This document shows positions 9,521 to 18,423 of a DNA stretch of 64,000 nucleotides, piece by piece. The notes beneath the pieces are model-generated. The model saw only the letters and a list, made by a program, of their open reading frames with translations, did not search any database and was not told where the DNA came from. Source of the DNA: Roseihalotalea indica (GTDB lineage Bacteria > Bacteroidota > Bacteroidia > Cytophagales > Cyclobacteriaceae). The first letter of the stretch is position 1. Every line of letters begins with the position of its first letter. The stretch lies in contig NZ_JAINFL010000013.1 of assembly GCF_022458895.1 (NCBI RefSeq), positions 1-64,000 on the forward strand, in the 5' to 3' direction. The translations under genes and the position numbers were made by a program.

Positions 9521-11053
9521 ATGAAAAAGATACTATATATCACCACCCTATTAATTTCCATGCTCACGGTCGTTTCCTGCGATGAGGAACTGCTGGAGCA
9601 ATCTAATCCTAACACTCTGACGAAAGAGCAGTTCTGGCTAACCGAAGACGATGCCTACGAAGGTATCAACTCGGTGTATACCATGTTTTACAAGCCGGGG
9701 CTCTGGAGCCGTTGGATTTACTTTCGGCTAGACCTAACTTCCGATGAGGGTTTCAGCAACAGCCCCTGGGTAGAACTGGGCGACTGGACCCGCTTTCAGT
9801 ACGTAAATTATAATTTCTGGGAGGGGAATGTTATCTCGTTTCGGGATACGTATAAAGCGATATTTCGCTGCAACCAGGTATTAGCCAATGTGCCGGATAT
9901 TGAGTTTGCCGATCCGGTGAATAAGGAGCGAGTGCTGGGGCAAGCCAAGTTCTTACGAGCTCTGCATTACTATTATGCCGCCATTCTCTGGGAGAATGTT
10001 CCTATCGTGCTGGAGCCTTCTAACCCGGATGATCTGCCCGAGCAGAATACCCTGGCTGAGGTATGGACTCAGATAGAAACGGACCTGACCGAGGCCAGCC
10101 AGGTGCTTCCCGCTCAGTGGGATGAAGCCAATGTGGGCCGACCTACCAAAGGAGCTGCTATGGCGATGTTAGGCAAAATGCATATGCAAAAACGCGAGTG
10201 GCAACTAGCCCTGGATGCCTTTGATTATCTTATCAATGGAGAAGGAGCCGGTTTGTACGGTCTGGTAGCTAATTACGAAGATAATTTTACACACCTGAAT
10301 GAGAACAATGAAGAATCAGTCTTTGAGATTCAGTTCTCTGATGTAAACAAAGGGGGTGATGGTGATGCACCTAACCAGAATATGGGTACTAATCGCACAC
10401 AATTTTTTGCCCCTAGAGGTATCGGTTGGTCTGATGGACAAGCGCGATACTGGGTAGTTGATGAGTTTAAGAAAGAAACAACCATAGCTGGAGAGATTGA
10501 TGGTCGTCTTGAACATACATTATTCTATCCTGAACTGGAAGCTGATTTTGGTGATCTGGTCTACGGAAGACCTTGGGAGTGGGGCGAAAATGAGGCCTGG
10601 TACCGGAAATACGCTCGCGATTACATGCGCGATAACGAAGATTACTTCAGCCAGGTAAATTTTCGCATGATCCGGTTTGCCGATATCCTGCTTATGTACG
10701 CCGAAGCACTTAACGAAGTGGGCCGCACGGCTGAAGCCTACCCCTACGTGGATCAGGTGCGCGCCCGAGCCAATATGGCACCTTTAGCCGACGCTTACCC
10801 GGCCATCGGGAATGACCCGGAGCAGTTTCGGGAAAGACTGAAAGTAGAGCGGGTGTTGGAGCTGTGCGGTGAAAGTGTACGATGGGCCGACCTGAAACGA
10901 TGGGATGATCTTGAAACCCAGGAAGGCGTAGACCGCATAGCCGAACGCGACCCTGACTTCAATAATTTTGATATTGGAGTAAACGTCAGGCTGCCGCTGC
11001 CTCAGAGTGAAGTGGATAATAATCCTAATTTAGAGCAAAATACCGGCTATTAA
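9521..11053 (+). CDS. SusD/RagB-family glycan-binding lipoprotein 1
   Basis: I start it at ATG 9521 rather than the upstream TTG at 9512, because this gives a compact lipoprotein signal (MKKILYITTLL to VVSCDEE) with the lipobox Cys. The SusD features are visible: NTLTKEQFW at the mature N-terminus, helical TPR-like segments (FLRALHYYYAAILWENVP), and the typical C-terminus with RFADILLMYAEALNE, VRARAN and RVLELCGE. It caps the SusC barrel and captures glycan at the cell surface. A stem-loop follows its stop codon. Confidence 0.95.
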   Translation: MKKILYITTLLISMLTVVSCDEELLEQSNPNTLTKEQFWLTEDDAYEGINSVYTMFYKPGLWSRWIYFRLDLTSDEGFSNSPWVELGDWTRFQYVNYNFWEGNVISFRDTYKAIFRCNQVLANVPDIEFADPVNKERVLGQAKFLRALHYYYAAILWENVPIVLEPSNPDDLPEQNTLAEVWTQIETDLTEASQVLPAQWDEANVGRPTKGAAMAMLGKMHMQKREWQLALDAFDYLINGEGAGLYGLVANYEDNFTHLNENNEESVFEIQFSDVNKGGDGDAPNQNMGTNRTQFFAPRGIGWSDGQARYWVVDEFKKETTIAGEIDGRLEHTLFYPELEADFGDLVYGRPWEWGENEAWYRKYARDYMRDNEDYFSQVNFRMIRFADILLMYAEALNEVGRTAEAYPYVDQVRARANMAPLADAYPAIGNDPEQFRERLKVERVLELCGESVRWADLKRWDDLETQEGVDRIAERDPDFNNFDIGVNVRLPLPQSEVDNNPNLEQNTGY

Positions 11054-11062
11054 TAGTAATTC

Positions 11063-11086
11063 AAGAGGGGTGAGTGTGCCCCTCTT
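11063..11086 (+). terminator. Stem-loop after susD
   Basis: AAGAGGGG (11063-11070) and CCCCTCTT (11079-11086) form a perfect 8-bp stem with an 8-base loop, starting 9 bases after the susD stop. No T-run follows, so it is more likely an attenuator or an mRNA 3'-end stabiliser that sets susC/susD expression apart from the enzyme genes than a full terminator. Confidence 0.6.
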
Positions 11087-11099
11087 AATAACCATCAGT

Positions 11100-12140
11100 A
11101 TGAAATATTCACTTGTTAAGGCACAAATGATCGGAGTACGAACAATCTGTATGTTATTTGTCATGGCCGTTGTAGCTAGTTGTTCCGGCAACACAGATAA
11201 CACCCCTCAGGTAGAAGCTGACCCGGAAGTTGAGCGCACGATTTACCTGGCGGACCCTACCATTTTTCATCACGAAGGTACTTACTATCTGTACGGCACC
11301 GTAGCGCGAGATGCGAATCAGGGTTTCCTGGTGTATACCTCTTCCGATATGCAATCCTGGGAAGGTCCGCAGGGAGTGAATGAGGGATACGCCCTCCGAA
11401 AAGAAGATGTGTACGGTGACAAGGGTTTTTGGGCACCCCAAATCTTTCATCATCAGGACAAGTTCTATCTCGCTTACACGGCCAATGAGCAAATTGCCAT
11501 TGCCGAGAGCGACAGCCCGCTCGGGCCTTTTACCCAGGCCGTAAAAGATTCTTTATCCGCTCCCATGAAGCAGATCGACCCCTTCGTGTTTATTGATGAT
11601 GATGGAACAAAATACCTGTACCACGTACGCCTGACGGAAGGCAATCGACTGTTCGTTGCCGAAATGGAGGATGATTTCTCCGCCATCAAACCCGAAACGC
11701 TACAGGAATGTATCTCGGCGGTGGAACCCTGGGAAAATACCGAGAATGTCGAGTGGCCCGTTGCTGAAGGCCCCTCAATTCTGAAGCATAACGGTCTGTA
11801 TTACTTTGCCTATTCGGCCAACGATTTTCGTAATCCCGATTATGCCGTAGGTTTTGCCGTCAGTGAAAGCCCCTACGGACCCTGGAAGAAGTATAGCGGA
11901 AACCCGATCATGAGTCGGGCCGATATCGGAATTAATGGCACCGGGCACGGTGATTTTGTGAATGATGACCAGGGAAACCTGCATTATGTCTTTCACACCC
12001 ATTATTCGGAAACGACGGTCAGTCCCAGAAAATCCGCGGTGGTACAAGCTCAGTTCACCGCACCTCAGAATGATACCGACACCATGGATGTGTTAACCAT
12101 TGACGACGAGAGCTTTTACTATTTAAAATTAGAAGAATGA
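11100..12140 (+). CDS. GH43-like glycosidase lipoprotein
   Basis: The frame opens at GTG 11070, inside the stem-loop, but ATG 11100 gives a better lipoprotein signal (CMLFVMAVVASCSG). The rest is a five-bladed beta-propeller of the GH43 type. The probable catalytic set is visible: the base Asp at about 52 (LADPTIFHH), the pKa-modulating Asp at about 160 (QIDPFVFIDDDG) and the acid Glu at about 223 (VAEGPSILKHNGLYY). About 346 residues is usual for a single-domain member. GH43 enzymes act on arabinose, xylose or galactose linkages; the exact linkage cannot be told. Confidence 0.85.
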   Translation: MKYSLVKAQMIGVRTICMLFVMAVVASCSGNTDNTPQVEADPEVERTIYLADPTIFHHEGTYYLYGTVARDANQGFLVYTSSDMQSWEGPQGVNEGYALRKEDVYGDKGFWAPQIFHHQDKFYLAYTANEQIAIAESDSPLGPFTQAVKDSLSAPMKQIDPFVFIDDDGTKYLYHVRLTEGNRLFVAEMEDDFSAIKPETLQECISAVEPWENTENVEWPVAEGPSILKHNGLYYFAYSANDFRNPDYAVGFAVSESPYGPWKKYSGNPIMSRADIGINGTGHGDFVNDDQGNLHYVFHTHYSETTVSPRKSAVVQAQFTAPQNDTDTMDVLTIDDESFYYLKLEE

Positions 12141-12171
12141 TCCTGAACGGCAATTTTTGACGAGCCAGTTC

Positions 12172-12335
12172 AGAGGTTGTTTAAGTTTTAGTCATTATGA
12201 CGAAAACGAGTCATTTTTTGCTTAGATGAGGCGCAAGTTCGGGATGATAGCAGCGCTATCAAGCCCGATTTTGCAACGAAATATAAGTGGAAAATGAACG
12301 TTTGCAGACCGATTACTAGAATTTAAACAACCTCT
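12172..12335. mobile_element. MITE-like palindromic element, 164 bp
   Basis: Terminal inverted repeats of about 21 bp (outermost AGAGGTTGTTTAA and TTAAACAACCTCT) differ at two positions. The interior is also largely self-complementary: a central hairpin pairs TCGGG-(AT)-GATAGC with GCTATC-(AA)-GCCCGA, and the flanks resemble each other in reverse complement. The whole element can therefore fold into one long hairpin. It has no coding capacity. It sits between the stop of the GH43 gene and the next gene, in the same operon direction. No target duplication was clear. Confidence 0.75.
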
Positions 12336-12363
12336 TTAATCCCAACCCCTAAACCATTGATTA

Positions 12364-13518
12364 ATGACTTTACTAAGAATAAGTTCTTGGCTGCTATTGG
12401 CCTGTCTGGTATTTCAGCAATGCGCCTCTAATTCCCAGCCCCAAGAAACCGATACTACCCAACCAACCCGGGAAATATGGAGTAAAGAGCAGGCCAACGC
12501 CTGGTACGAGGAGCAAGAGTGGCTGGTTGGCAGCAACTTTAACCCCAGCACTTCTATCAACCAGCTGGAAATGTGGCAGGAAGAAACCTTTGACCCCACT
12601 ACTATTGATCGCGAACTGGAATTAGCTGCTTCCATCGGCATGAACACCGCCCGGGTATACCTGCACGATCTACTGTGGGAGCAAGACTCTACCGGCTTTT
12701 TAAACCGCATGGATGCCTTTCTGGACATTGCCGATCGGCACCACATCCGCCCGCTGTTTGTACTGTTTGATTCCTGCTGGGACCCTTTTCCTGAAACCGG
12801 CGAGCAGCGAGAGCCAAAACCCCACGTGCATAATTCAGGTTGGGTACAAAGCCCTGGCTACTATGCCCTGCAGGACTCAAGTCATTACCCCCGGCTGGAA
12901 CGCTACGTAACCGGAGTGGTTAGCGAGTTTGCCGATGATGATCGTATTCTGGGTTGGGATGTCTGGAATGAACCGGATAATACCAATGACCGGGCCTACG
13001 GTAAAGTAGAACTATTCAACAAGGTTGATTACGTGCTGCCTTTACTGAAAAAAGCCTTCGTATGGACCCGCTCGGCCAATCCTTCGCAGCCGATTACGTC
13101 GGGCATCTGGCTGGGCGACTGGTCGTCGCACGAAGCGCTCATGCCCTGGCAGCAGGTACAAATTGAGCAATCTGATGTGATTTCGTTTCATAACTACGAT
13201 GATCCGGCGGAATTTGAAAAGCGCATCCAGTGGCTGCAACGCTACGGCAAACCCATGCTCTGTACGGAGTATATGGCTCGCCCTAACGGTAGCACGTTTG
13301 AAGGGTTTTTACCCATTGCCAAAAAATACAATGTTGCCATGTTTAACTGGGGCTTTGTGGATGGAAAAACCCAAACCAAATACCCCTGGGATAGCTGGGA
13401 CAAGCAATACACCCAGGAGCCAGATGTATGGTTCCACGAGGTATTCAGAAATGACGGAACTCCTTACCAGCCGGAAGAAGTAGCCCTGATTAAGGAACTA
13501 ACTTCCGAGGCTAACTAA
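12364..13518 (+). CDS. Clan GH-A (GH5-like) glycoside hydrolase lipoprotein
   Basis: This is a 384-residue protein with a lipoprotein signal (LLACLVFQQCASN). The TIM-barrel enzyme has both clan GH-A glutamates in place: the acid/base in DVWNEPDN (about E203) and the nucleophile in CTEYMARP (about E302). SIGMNTARVYLHDLLW and ITSGIWLGDW are further barrel-strand motifs. Close relatives are often labelled endo-xylanase or cellulase without biochemical support, so I leave the substrate open. It belongs with the two GH43-like proteins on either side; the MITE-like element upstream may uncouple it partly from susC/susD. Confidence 0.8.
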   Translation: MTLLRISSWLLLACLVFQQCASNSQPQETDTTQPTREIWSKEQANAWYEEQEWLVGSNFNPSTSINQLEMWQEETFDPTTIDRELELAASIGMNTARVYLHDLLWEQDSTGFLNRMDAFLDIADRHHIRPLFVLFDSCWDPFPETGEQREPKPHVHNSGWVQSPGYYALQDSSHYPRLERYVTGVVSEFADDDRILGWDVWNEPDNTNDRAYGKVELFNKVDYVLPLLKKAFVWTRSANPSQPITSGIWLGDWSSHEALMPWQQVQIEQSDVISFHNYDDPAEFEKRIQWLQRYGKPMLCTEYMARPNGSTFEGFLPIAKKYNVAMFNWGFVDGKTQTKYPWDSWDKQYTQEPDVWFHEVFRNDGTPYQPEEVALIKELTSEAN

Positions 13519-13549
13519 TCATCTTTCTTTCGCTCAGAATAAAAAAAAC

Positions 13550-16426
13550 ATGCTTGATAAAAGGAATTGCTGCTGGTTTACGCCGAATACACTAGGTCTG
13601 TATCGTGGTTTGATCGTTACGCTGTTAATAAGTGGCACTATGCTTTGTAGTACTTTCAAAAGCTACAGCCAGCAACTTCCTTCTATTGATAATCCAGTGC
13701 TTCCTAACGTGGCGGATGCCGGGGTAATCCGGTTCAACGGGGAGTACTATATTGGCGGGGTATTCACCAATGGCGGCTTTTATAGATCAGCCGACCTGGT
13801 TCACTGGGAAGGGCCGATTCACGTCTTTTCCATGAATAATGAGTGGACAGACGGCCCCTCAGCGGACGATAGCCAGATTCACGCCAGCGATATTCAGTAT
13901 ATCAACGGGCTGTTTCATCACTACTGGTCAGTAAACTACTGGGGAAAGGAGCAACACGCGGTCCATATCGGGCACGCCACCTCATCCAATGTGCTGGGTC
14001 CGTACGAAGAACCAGTAAAAGATACCTGGCTGGATAACCGCATTGACCCACACCTGTTTGTGGATGACGACGGGCAACTCTATATGTATATGGTAAAGTT
14101 TACCGATGGGAACACCATCTGGGTAAGGCCCATGCAAGACCCTCAGACATTTTCCGGGGAGCCGCGCTACGTGTTCTCATCCTGGCTTAATACCTGGGAA
14201 ACACTGGACAGTCGGGTAGAGGAGGGGCCCTGGGTGATCAAATACCGAAGTACATACTACCTGATGTACAATGCTAACCACACCTCTACTCGCTGGGGCA
14301 ATTACGCATTAGGAGTAGCGCAGGCCGACTCTCCTTTAGAATTCAATCACGGCAATAAATATCCCTATCCGGTCGTAAAGTCCAATCAAATTGAACTGGA
14401 AGAGACCTACGCCGACCTGTTGAAATATGCTGATGAAGAGCCCGGAGTTGTTCAGTACAGCTTTGAAGAGCCAAAACAAGGCTGGAATACGCCTGAGTTT
14501 AATGCCTCCGGTTGGCAGCAAGGCTCACTGGGGTTTGGCTCTGATGTCGTAGAGAATTCCACCACCCGACAGGTAAAAAACCTATGGGAAACCTCTGATA
14601 TCTGGGTGCGAAAGTCATTTACCTTGAACAGTGATAGCACCGGCAACCTTATGCTGCGGATGCACCACGATGGCGACACCGAGGTATACCTGAACGGAAA
14701 ACCCATTTATGAGCAGCCGGATCGGCAGTACACCAACTGGAATTTTGACCAGCAGGCTAACGCTCTGCTAGAGAATGGAGAAAATACCCTGGCTATTCAT
14801 AGCACCCAAGGCCGACGAGGTAGTTTCCTGGATGTATCGCTGTTTGATATGAAAGGGCAGGTGGGAGAGGACATCATGTATTCTCCCGGTCAGCCTAATA
14901 TTTTACGCGGACCTAACGGGTTTGAGTGGTGGCTGATCTACATGGCGAATAAAAACACCGACCGCCGAAGCCAGTATATCAACCGGGTCCACTTTTATGA
15001 TAAAAGAATGGTAGTCGATGGCATTACCGGCAGCAAAACTCCGGGCTATCATCCCGAGCCCGCCCAACCTACATTCAGTGGTTTGTTTAATGATGCCGAC
15101 GCCCGGCAGTGGCAAAGCAACTGGGAAATTAGTGGTGGAGACTGGGAGTTAAGAGATGCAGAACTGGTTCAGACCAGTGATCAAACTTCGCAGGCACTGA
15201 TCAAGAGTCAACCGGCGACGCATTATCTGTTTGAGGCTGGTGTGAAGCTCAGCGGAGCAGGAACGAGCCGGGCCGGAATTTACGCCTACTGGCAGGATGA
15301 AAACAATTGGCTGAAAATCCTGCTCAATCCGGAACAGAAGTCATGGAGTTTTGAGCAAATGGTGAACGGTGAATCTGAAAATTCCGCCTTTTCTTTACCC
15401 ACTGATTTTAACTATGAGGTATATCATACGCTGCATATTGAAAAAAATGCGAAGCAGTTCACCGTGAAGATTGACGGGCTACCGGCTCCTGAGCATCCGC
15501 TTATCTCATTAGAAAGCTTTTCTGCCCCCGGCTTACCCGGTTTGTATTCGGAAGGAGCGAGTGCTTTTGACGGAGTGGTGTATACGATCGGCTGGGATGA
15601 GTTTGATCAGACCATCACTGGATGGGGAGCGGCTTCCCGCAGGACGCCTCAACAAGGAAGCTGGGAAGTAGGCGAGGAGGGACTCACCCAGTCGGGCACC
15701 AGCGGTGAAAGCACTGTGTTTAAGGGTGATTTGCTGGAAGAATATGAGTTCAGTGTACAGCTAACCACGGAAAGTGATCAGGGTAGTGCCGGAATATATC
15801 CGGTGTACACCGACGCGAACAATTATGTGAAAGCTACTCTTGATGTTGAAAATCAGAAATTTACCATTTCCGGTAAAAAGGATGGGAAAGCGCTGACCGA
15901 CGAGGAAATCTCTCTGGCCCAAACCCAGACCTACTATGCAGACATGAAGTACACCGATTTCATGGAAAAGCGTTTTACCCTGCATGATCCGGCTTACATC
16001 AGCCGTTTGCGATTCAATAAAACACCCCATAACCAACCCGATACCCTCATAGAAGACATTTACGAAAAAATGAATATTTTCTATCGGCAGCAGGGGCAGT
16101 GGCACCCGCTATCATCTTACCAGGAAGTGTCTTCATCTCATCCGGGCTTTGATGAAATTGCGTTCGAGGCGGTGAAGGCAGATGCCTTAAGGTTCGTTAA
16201 TAAAGGTGCTGAAGATCGTCAAACGTACCTGTATAAGATCGGCGTACGGGAAAACTTCAAACATTCATACAACCTAAGCGTAGCCAAACGAAAGGATACA
16301 ATCATCTTTCTGGTAGACGGAAAAGTGGTTTACCAGATGAAAAATAACTTCCCCGCTTCCCAGGTCGGCCTGTTCACCGATCAGGCAAGTGCCCGCTTCA
16401 ACGGTATCACCCTGTTTCAGTTATAA
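13550..16426 (+). CDS. Large multidomain GH43-like glycosidase
   Basis: This is a 958-residue protein with a signal peptide ending near SYSQQ. A GH43-type propeller begins at about residue 45, with candidate catalytic residues D56 (VADAGVIRF), D166 (RIDPHLFVDDDG) and E225 (VEEGPWVIKY). At about 305-435 a jelly-roll domain with galactose-binding-like features (IWVRKSFTLNSD, HDGDTEVYLNG, ENTLAIHSTQGRR) interrupts it. Propeller-like sequence resumes (GFEWWLIYMANKN, YINRVHFYDKRMVVDG), then two concanavalin-like beta-sandwich modules run to the end. This suggests a nested domain insertion. It probably removes side chains from the glycan imported by SusC 1. Confidence 0.8.
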   Translation: MLDKRNCCWFTPNTLGLYRGLIVTLLISGTMLCSTFKSYSQQLPSIDNPVLPNVADAGVIRFNGEYYIGGVFTNGGFYRSADLVHWEGPIHVFSMNNEWTDGPSADDSQIHASDIQYINGLFHHYWSVNYWGKEQHAVHIGHATSSNVLGPYEEPVKDTWLDNRIDPHLFVDDDGQLYMYMVKFTDGNTIWVRPMQDPQTFSGEPRYVFSSWLNTWETLDSRVEEGPWVIKYRSTYYLMYNANHTSTRWGNYALGVAQADSPLEFNHGNKYPYPVVKSNQIELEETYADLLKYADEEPGVVQYSFEEPKQGWNTPEFNASGWQQGSLGFGSDVVENSTTRQVKNLWETSDIWVRKSFTLNSDSTGNLMLRMHHDGDTEVYLNGKPIYEQPDRQYTNWNFDQQANALLENGENTLAIHSTQGRRGSFLDVSLFDMKGQVGEDIMYSPGQPNILRGPNGFEWWLIYMANKNTDRRSQYINRVHFYDKRMVVDGITGSKTPGYHPEPAQPTFSGLFNDADARQWQSNWEISGGDWELRDAELVQTSDQTSQALIKSQPATHYLFEAGVKLSGAGTSRAGIYAYWQDENNWLKILLNPEQKSWSFEQMVNGESENSAFSLPTDFNYEVYHTLHIEKNAKQFTVKIDGLPAPEHPLISLESFSAPGLPGLYSEGASAFDGVVYTIGWDEFDQTITGWGAASRRTPQQGSWEVGEEGLTQSGTSGESTVFKGDLLEEYEFSVQLTTESDQGSAGIYPVYTDANNYVKATLDVENQKFTISGKKDGKALTDEEISLAQTQTYYADMKYTDFMEKRFTLHDPAYISRLRFNKTPHNQPDTLIEDIYEKMNIFYRQQGQWHPLSSYQEVSSSHPGFDEIAFEAVKADALRFVNKGAEDRQTYLYKIGVRENFKHSYNLSVAKRKDTIIFLVDGKVVYQMKNNFPASQVGLFTDQASARFNGITLFQL

Positions 16427-16660
16427 ATCTGATTTTTTAAGGTTCCTTACTGGCTAAAGCCTGTAATCTCCTGAAAGCCCTCTGGAGCAACGACCGCATG
16501 AAGAGAACTTTAAGTATATTGGATTAACTGATTATTTCATTTTTTAATGATGCTAGTCAGTAATCAAGCTTGCTGTGAGTAGAAAAACTGCATTCATTAC
16601 CCTCAATAGCTCTCTTTCTACAACTCCATTGCTTTAGAGTACAACGAGGGAGATATTTGT

Positions 16661-16685
16661 TATATTTGCCCTACATAAATACATA
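16661..16685 (+). promoter_or_regulatory. Putative promoter and half-operators of the gntR gene
   Basis: TATATTTG at 16661-16668 fits the Bacteroidota -7 box TAnnTTTG; no good -33 box was found at the proper distance. Two direct copies of TACATA follow at 16672-16677 and 16680-16685, just before the start codon. TACATA is the half-site of the palindrome in front of the sialate operon, which suggests autoregulation. The rest of the 260-base gap upstream shows nothing definite. Confidence 0.45.
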
Positions 16686-16689
16686 ATTG

Positions 16690-17406
16690 ATGGAGAGGAA
16701 AGAAGATCAGCCTGATTTTGAGCCTATTGTAACGGTGACGCGAGCGGAAATTGTTGAGCAGCGCATCCGGGAATATCTGAAAAAAAGGAAGCTAAAGCCC
16801 GGTGACTCTATTCCGAAAGAAACCGAACTGGCTGAATCGCTGGGAGTGAGCCGCAATGTAATCCGCGAAGCACTCAGCCGCTTCCGCATGTTGGGCATGA
16901 TTGAGTCGCGCAAGAAACGGGGCATGATTCTGACCAAACCCGATATCATGAACGGGTTCGAGCGGGTACTGGACCCCCATTTGCTGGATCGTAGTACTTT
17001 GCTGGACATCTTTGAGATGCGACTGGTCCTGGAAATGGGACTCTCTGAACTACTTTTCATCAAGAAAACTCAGAAAGATATTTCTACACTGGAGCGTATT
17101 GTGAATAACGCTCCCAAACTCCAGGATGTTCGATTTAAACTGGAGCATGAAGTGGAGTTTCATAGTAAGCTGTATGAAATTACGGGCAACGAAACCCTGC
17201 ACCGCTTCCAGCAATTACTGCTTCCCATCTTTCAGTTCGTTACCCAGGAAGAAGCCCATCTTAAGAAACCACCCAGAACTGGCATTGTAGATCATCCTCA
17301 ATTGGTTAAAATACTAAAAACCGGCACTCCTTTGGAATTTCGGCAGGGCATGTATAACCACTTAGAGCCTCATTTTGAGTGGATTGCCGCCCAGAAAAAA
17401 ATATAG
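16690..17406 (+). CDS. GntR-family (FadR/FCD subgroup) regulator
   Basis: The ATG at 16690 is preferred over the adjoining TTG at 16687, giving 238 residues. The N-terminal winged helix is typical (RIREYLKKRKLKPGDSIPK, ELAESLGVSRNVIREALSR). The C-terminal all-helical FCD ligand-binding domain carries the acidic and histidine residues expected for a metal site (LEHEVEFHSKLYEITGN, later HPQL and NHLEPH). The family typically represses catabolic operons and is released by a small acid. It is directly upstream of the sialate operon with a matching palindrome, so sialic acid or a product of it is the likely inducer (inference). Confidence 0.92.
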   Translation: MERKEDQPDFEPIVTVTRAEIVEQRIREYLKKRKLKPGDSIPKETELAESLGVSRNVIREALSRFRMLGMIESRKKRGMILTKPDIMNGFERVLDPHLLDRSTLLDIFEMRLVLEMGLSELLFIKKTQKDISTLERIVNNAPKLQDVRFKLEHEVEFHSKLYEITGNETLHRFQQLLLPIFQFVTQEEAHLKKPPRTGIVDHPQLVKILKTGTPLEFRQGMYNHLEPHFEWIAAQKKI

Positions 17407-17417
17407 TTTCAAAATGA

Positions 17418-17466
17418 CTTGACATACAGGAGTATTTTTTTTGACATTTGTAATATGTAGTACATA
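17418..17466 (+). promoter_or_regulatory. Promoter and GntR operator of the sialate operon
   Basis: CTTG at 17418-17421 and GACATTTG at 17443-17450, 21 bases apart, resemble the Bacteroidota -33/-7 promoter (TTTG, TAnnTTTG). The perfect 13-base palindrome TATGTA-G-TACATA at 17454-17466 then covers the expected transcription start, 17 bases before the first gene. Its core TGTAGTACA agrees with the FadR-subgroup consensus (GT, two or three bases, AC). Binding by the adjacent GntR protein would block initiation. Confidence 0.7.
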
Positions 17467-17483
17467 ACTTCAATTAATCATAA

Positions 17484-18410
17484 ATGCATAATATTCAAGG
17501 TTTAATTTCAGCAGCCTTCACGCCGTTTCACAGCAACGGTTCCATCAACTATGATCATATTCCTCTTCAGGTTGAGCAGCTAACTCAGGGTGGAGTCGTG
17601 GGTACGTTGGTGGGCGGCTCTACCGGGGAAGGATACTCTCTGTCGATTCAGGAGCGAAAAAAATTGACGGAGGTCTGGAGCCATCACTGCCCGGATCAAT
17701 TTTATCTTTTTGCACATGTAGGGCACAATGCTATCCCCGAAGCAAAATCGCTGGCACAGCAGGCGCATGAACTGGGAGTGGCCGGTATCATTGTAAGTGC
17801 TCCCATGTACTTCAAACCATCCTGTGTGGAAGATCTGGTAGCATTCTGTACTGCCATCGTTGAGGAAATAGAAGGCACCCCGGTTTACTACTACCACATT
17901 CCTTCGCTGAGCGGAGTCAGCTTTTCCATGCGCCGCTTTATGGAGCTGGCCAGTGAGTCCATTCCGGATTTCAGAGGTATTAAATATACGTATGAAGATT
18001 TGGATGAAGTCCGGCAGTGTATGCAGTATCGGCCGGAACAGTACGAGATTATTTTTGGCCGGGATGAGATACTGCTGGATGCCCTACAACTGGGTATTAC
18101 CGGGGCGATGGGAAGCACCTACAACTACATGGCCCCGCTCTTCAACCAAATCATTTCCTTATTCAAAGCAGGCAATATCCCTCAGGCAGCAGCCTTACAA
18201 CAGGAAGCTCGAAACATTATTGATGTACTCGTGGCGTACGGAGGCGGCATCGTGGCCGGTAAAGCCCTAATGGAAATTCTGGGAATGGGCTGCGGTCCCC
18301 TACGACTTCCGCTGGGCAACCTGAATACGCAGCAGATGAAGGATATGGAAGCGGCTTTTATGAAAACCAACCTCATGCAATATGTCAACAACCAGCCCAT
18401 AGAAAAATAA
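17484..18410 (+). CDS. nanA: N-acetylneuraminate lyase (sialic acid aldolase)
   Basis: This 308-residue cytoplasmic enzyme belongs to the DHDPS/NAL family. Features specific to the sialate branch are present: GGSTGEG near 44-50, Tyr137 in YYYHIPSLSGV, the Schiff-base Lys167 in GIKYTYEDL, and FGRDEILLDAL plus GAMGSTYNYM downstream. It splits N-acetylneuraminate into N-acetylmannosamine and pyruvate. It is the first gene of the operon, right behind the GntR operator, and 13 bases ahead of susC. No N-acetylmannosamine kinase or epimerase gene lies in the window, so the next steps must be encoded elsewhere. Confidence 0.9.
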   Translation: MHNIQGLISAAFTPFHSNGSINYDHIPLQVEQLTQGGVVGTLVGGSTGEGYSLSIQERKKLTEVWSHHCPDQFYLFAHVGHNAIPEAKSLAQQAHELGVAGIIVSAPMYFKPSCVEDLVAFCTAIVEEIEGTPVYYYHIPSLSGVSFSMRRFMELASESIPDFRGIKYTYEDLDEVRQCMQYRPEQYEIIFGRDEILLDALQLGITGAMGSTYNYMAPLFNQIISLFKAGNIPQAAALQQEARNIIDVLVAYGGGIVAGKALMEILGMGCGPLRLPLGNLNTQQMKDMEAAFMKTNLMQYVNNQPIEK

Positions 18411-18423
18411 TAACCTAACAACT

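Noticed and set aside
11070..11099. GTG start for the first GH43-like gene
   Set aside because: It would begin inside the post-susD stem-loop and add a poor N-terminus; ATG 11100 gives a proper lipoprotein signal.
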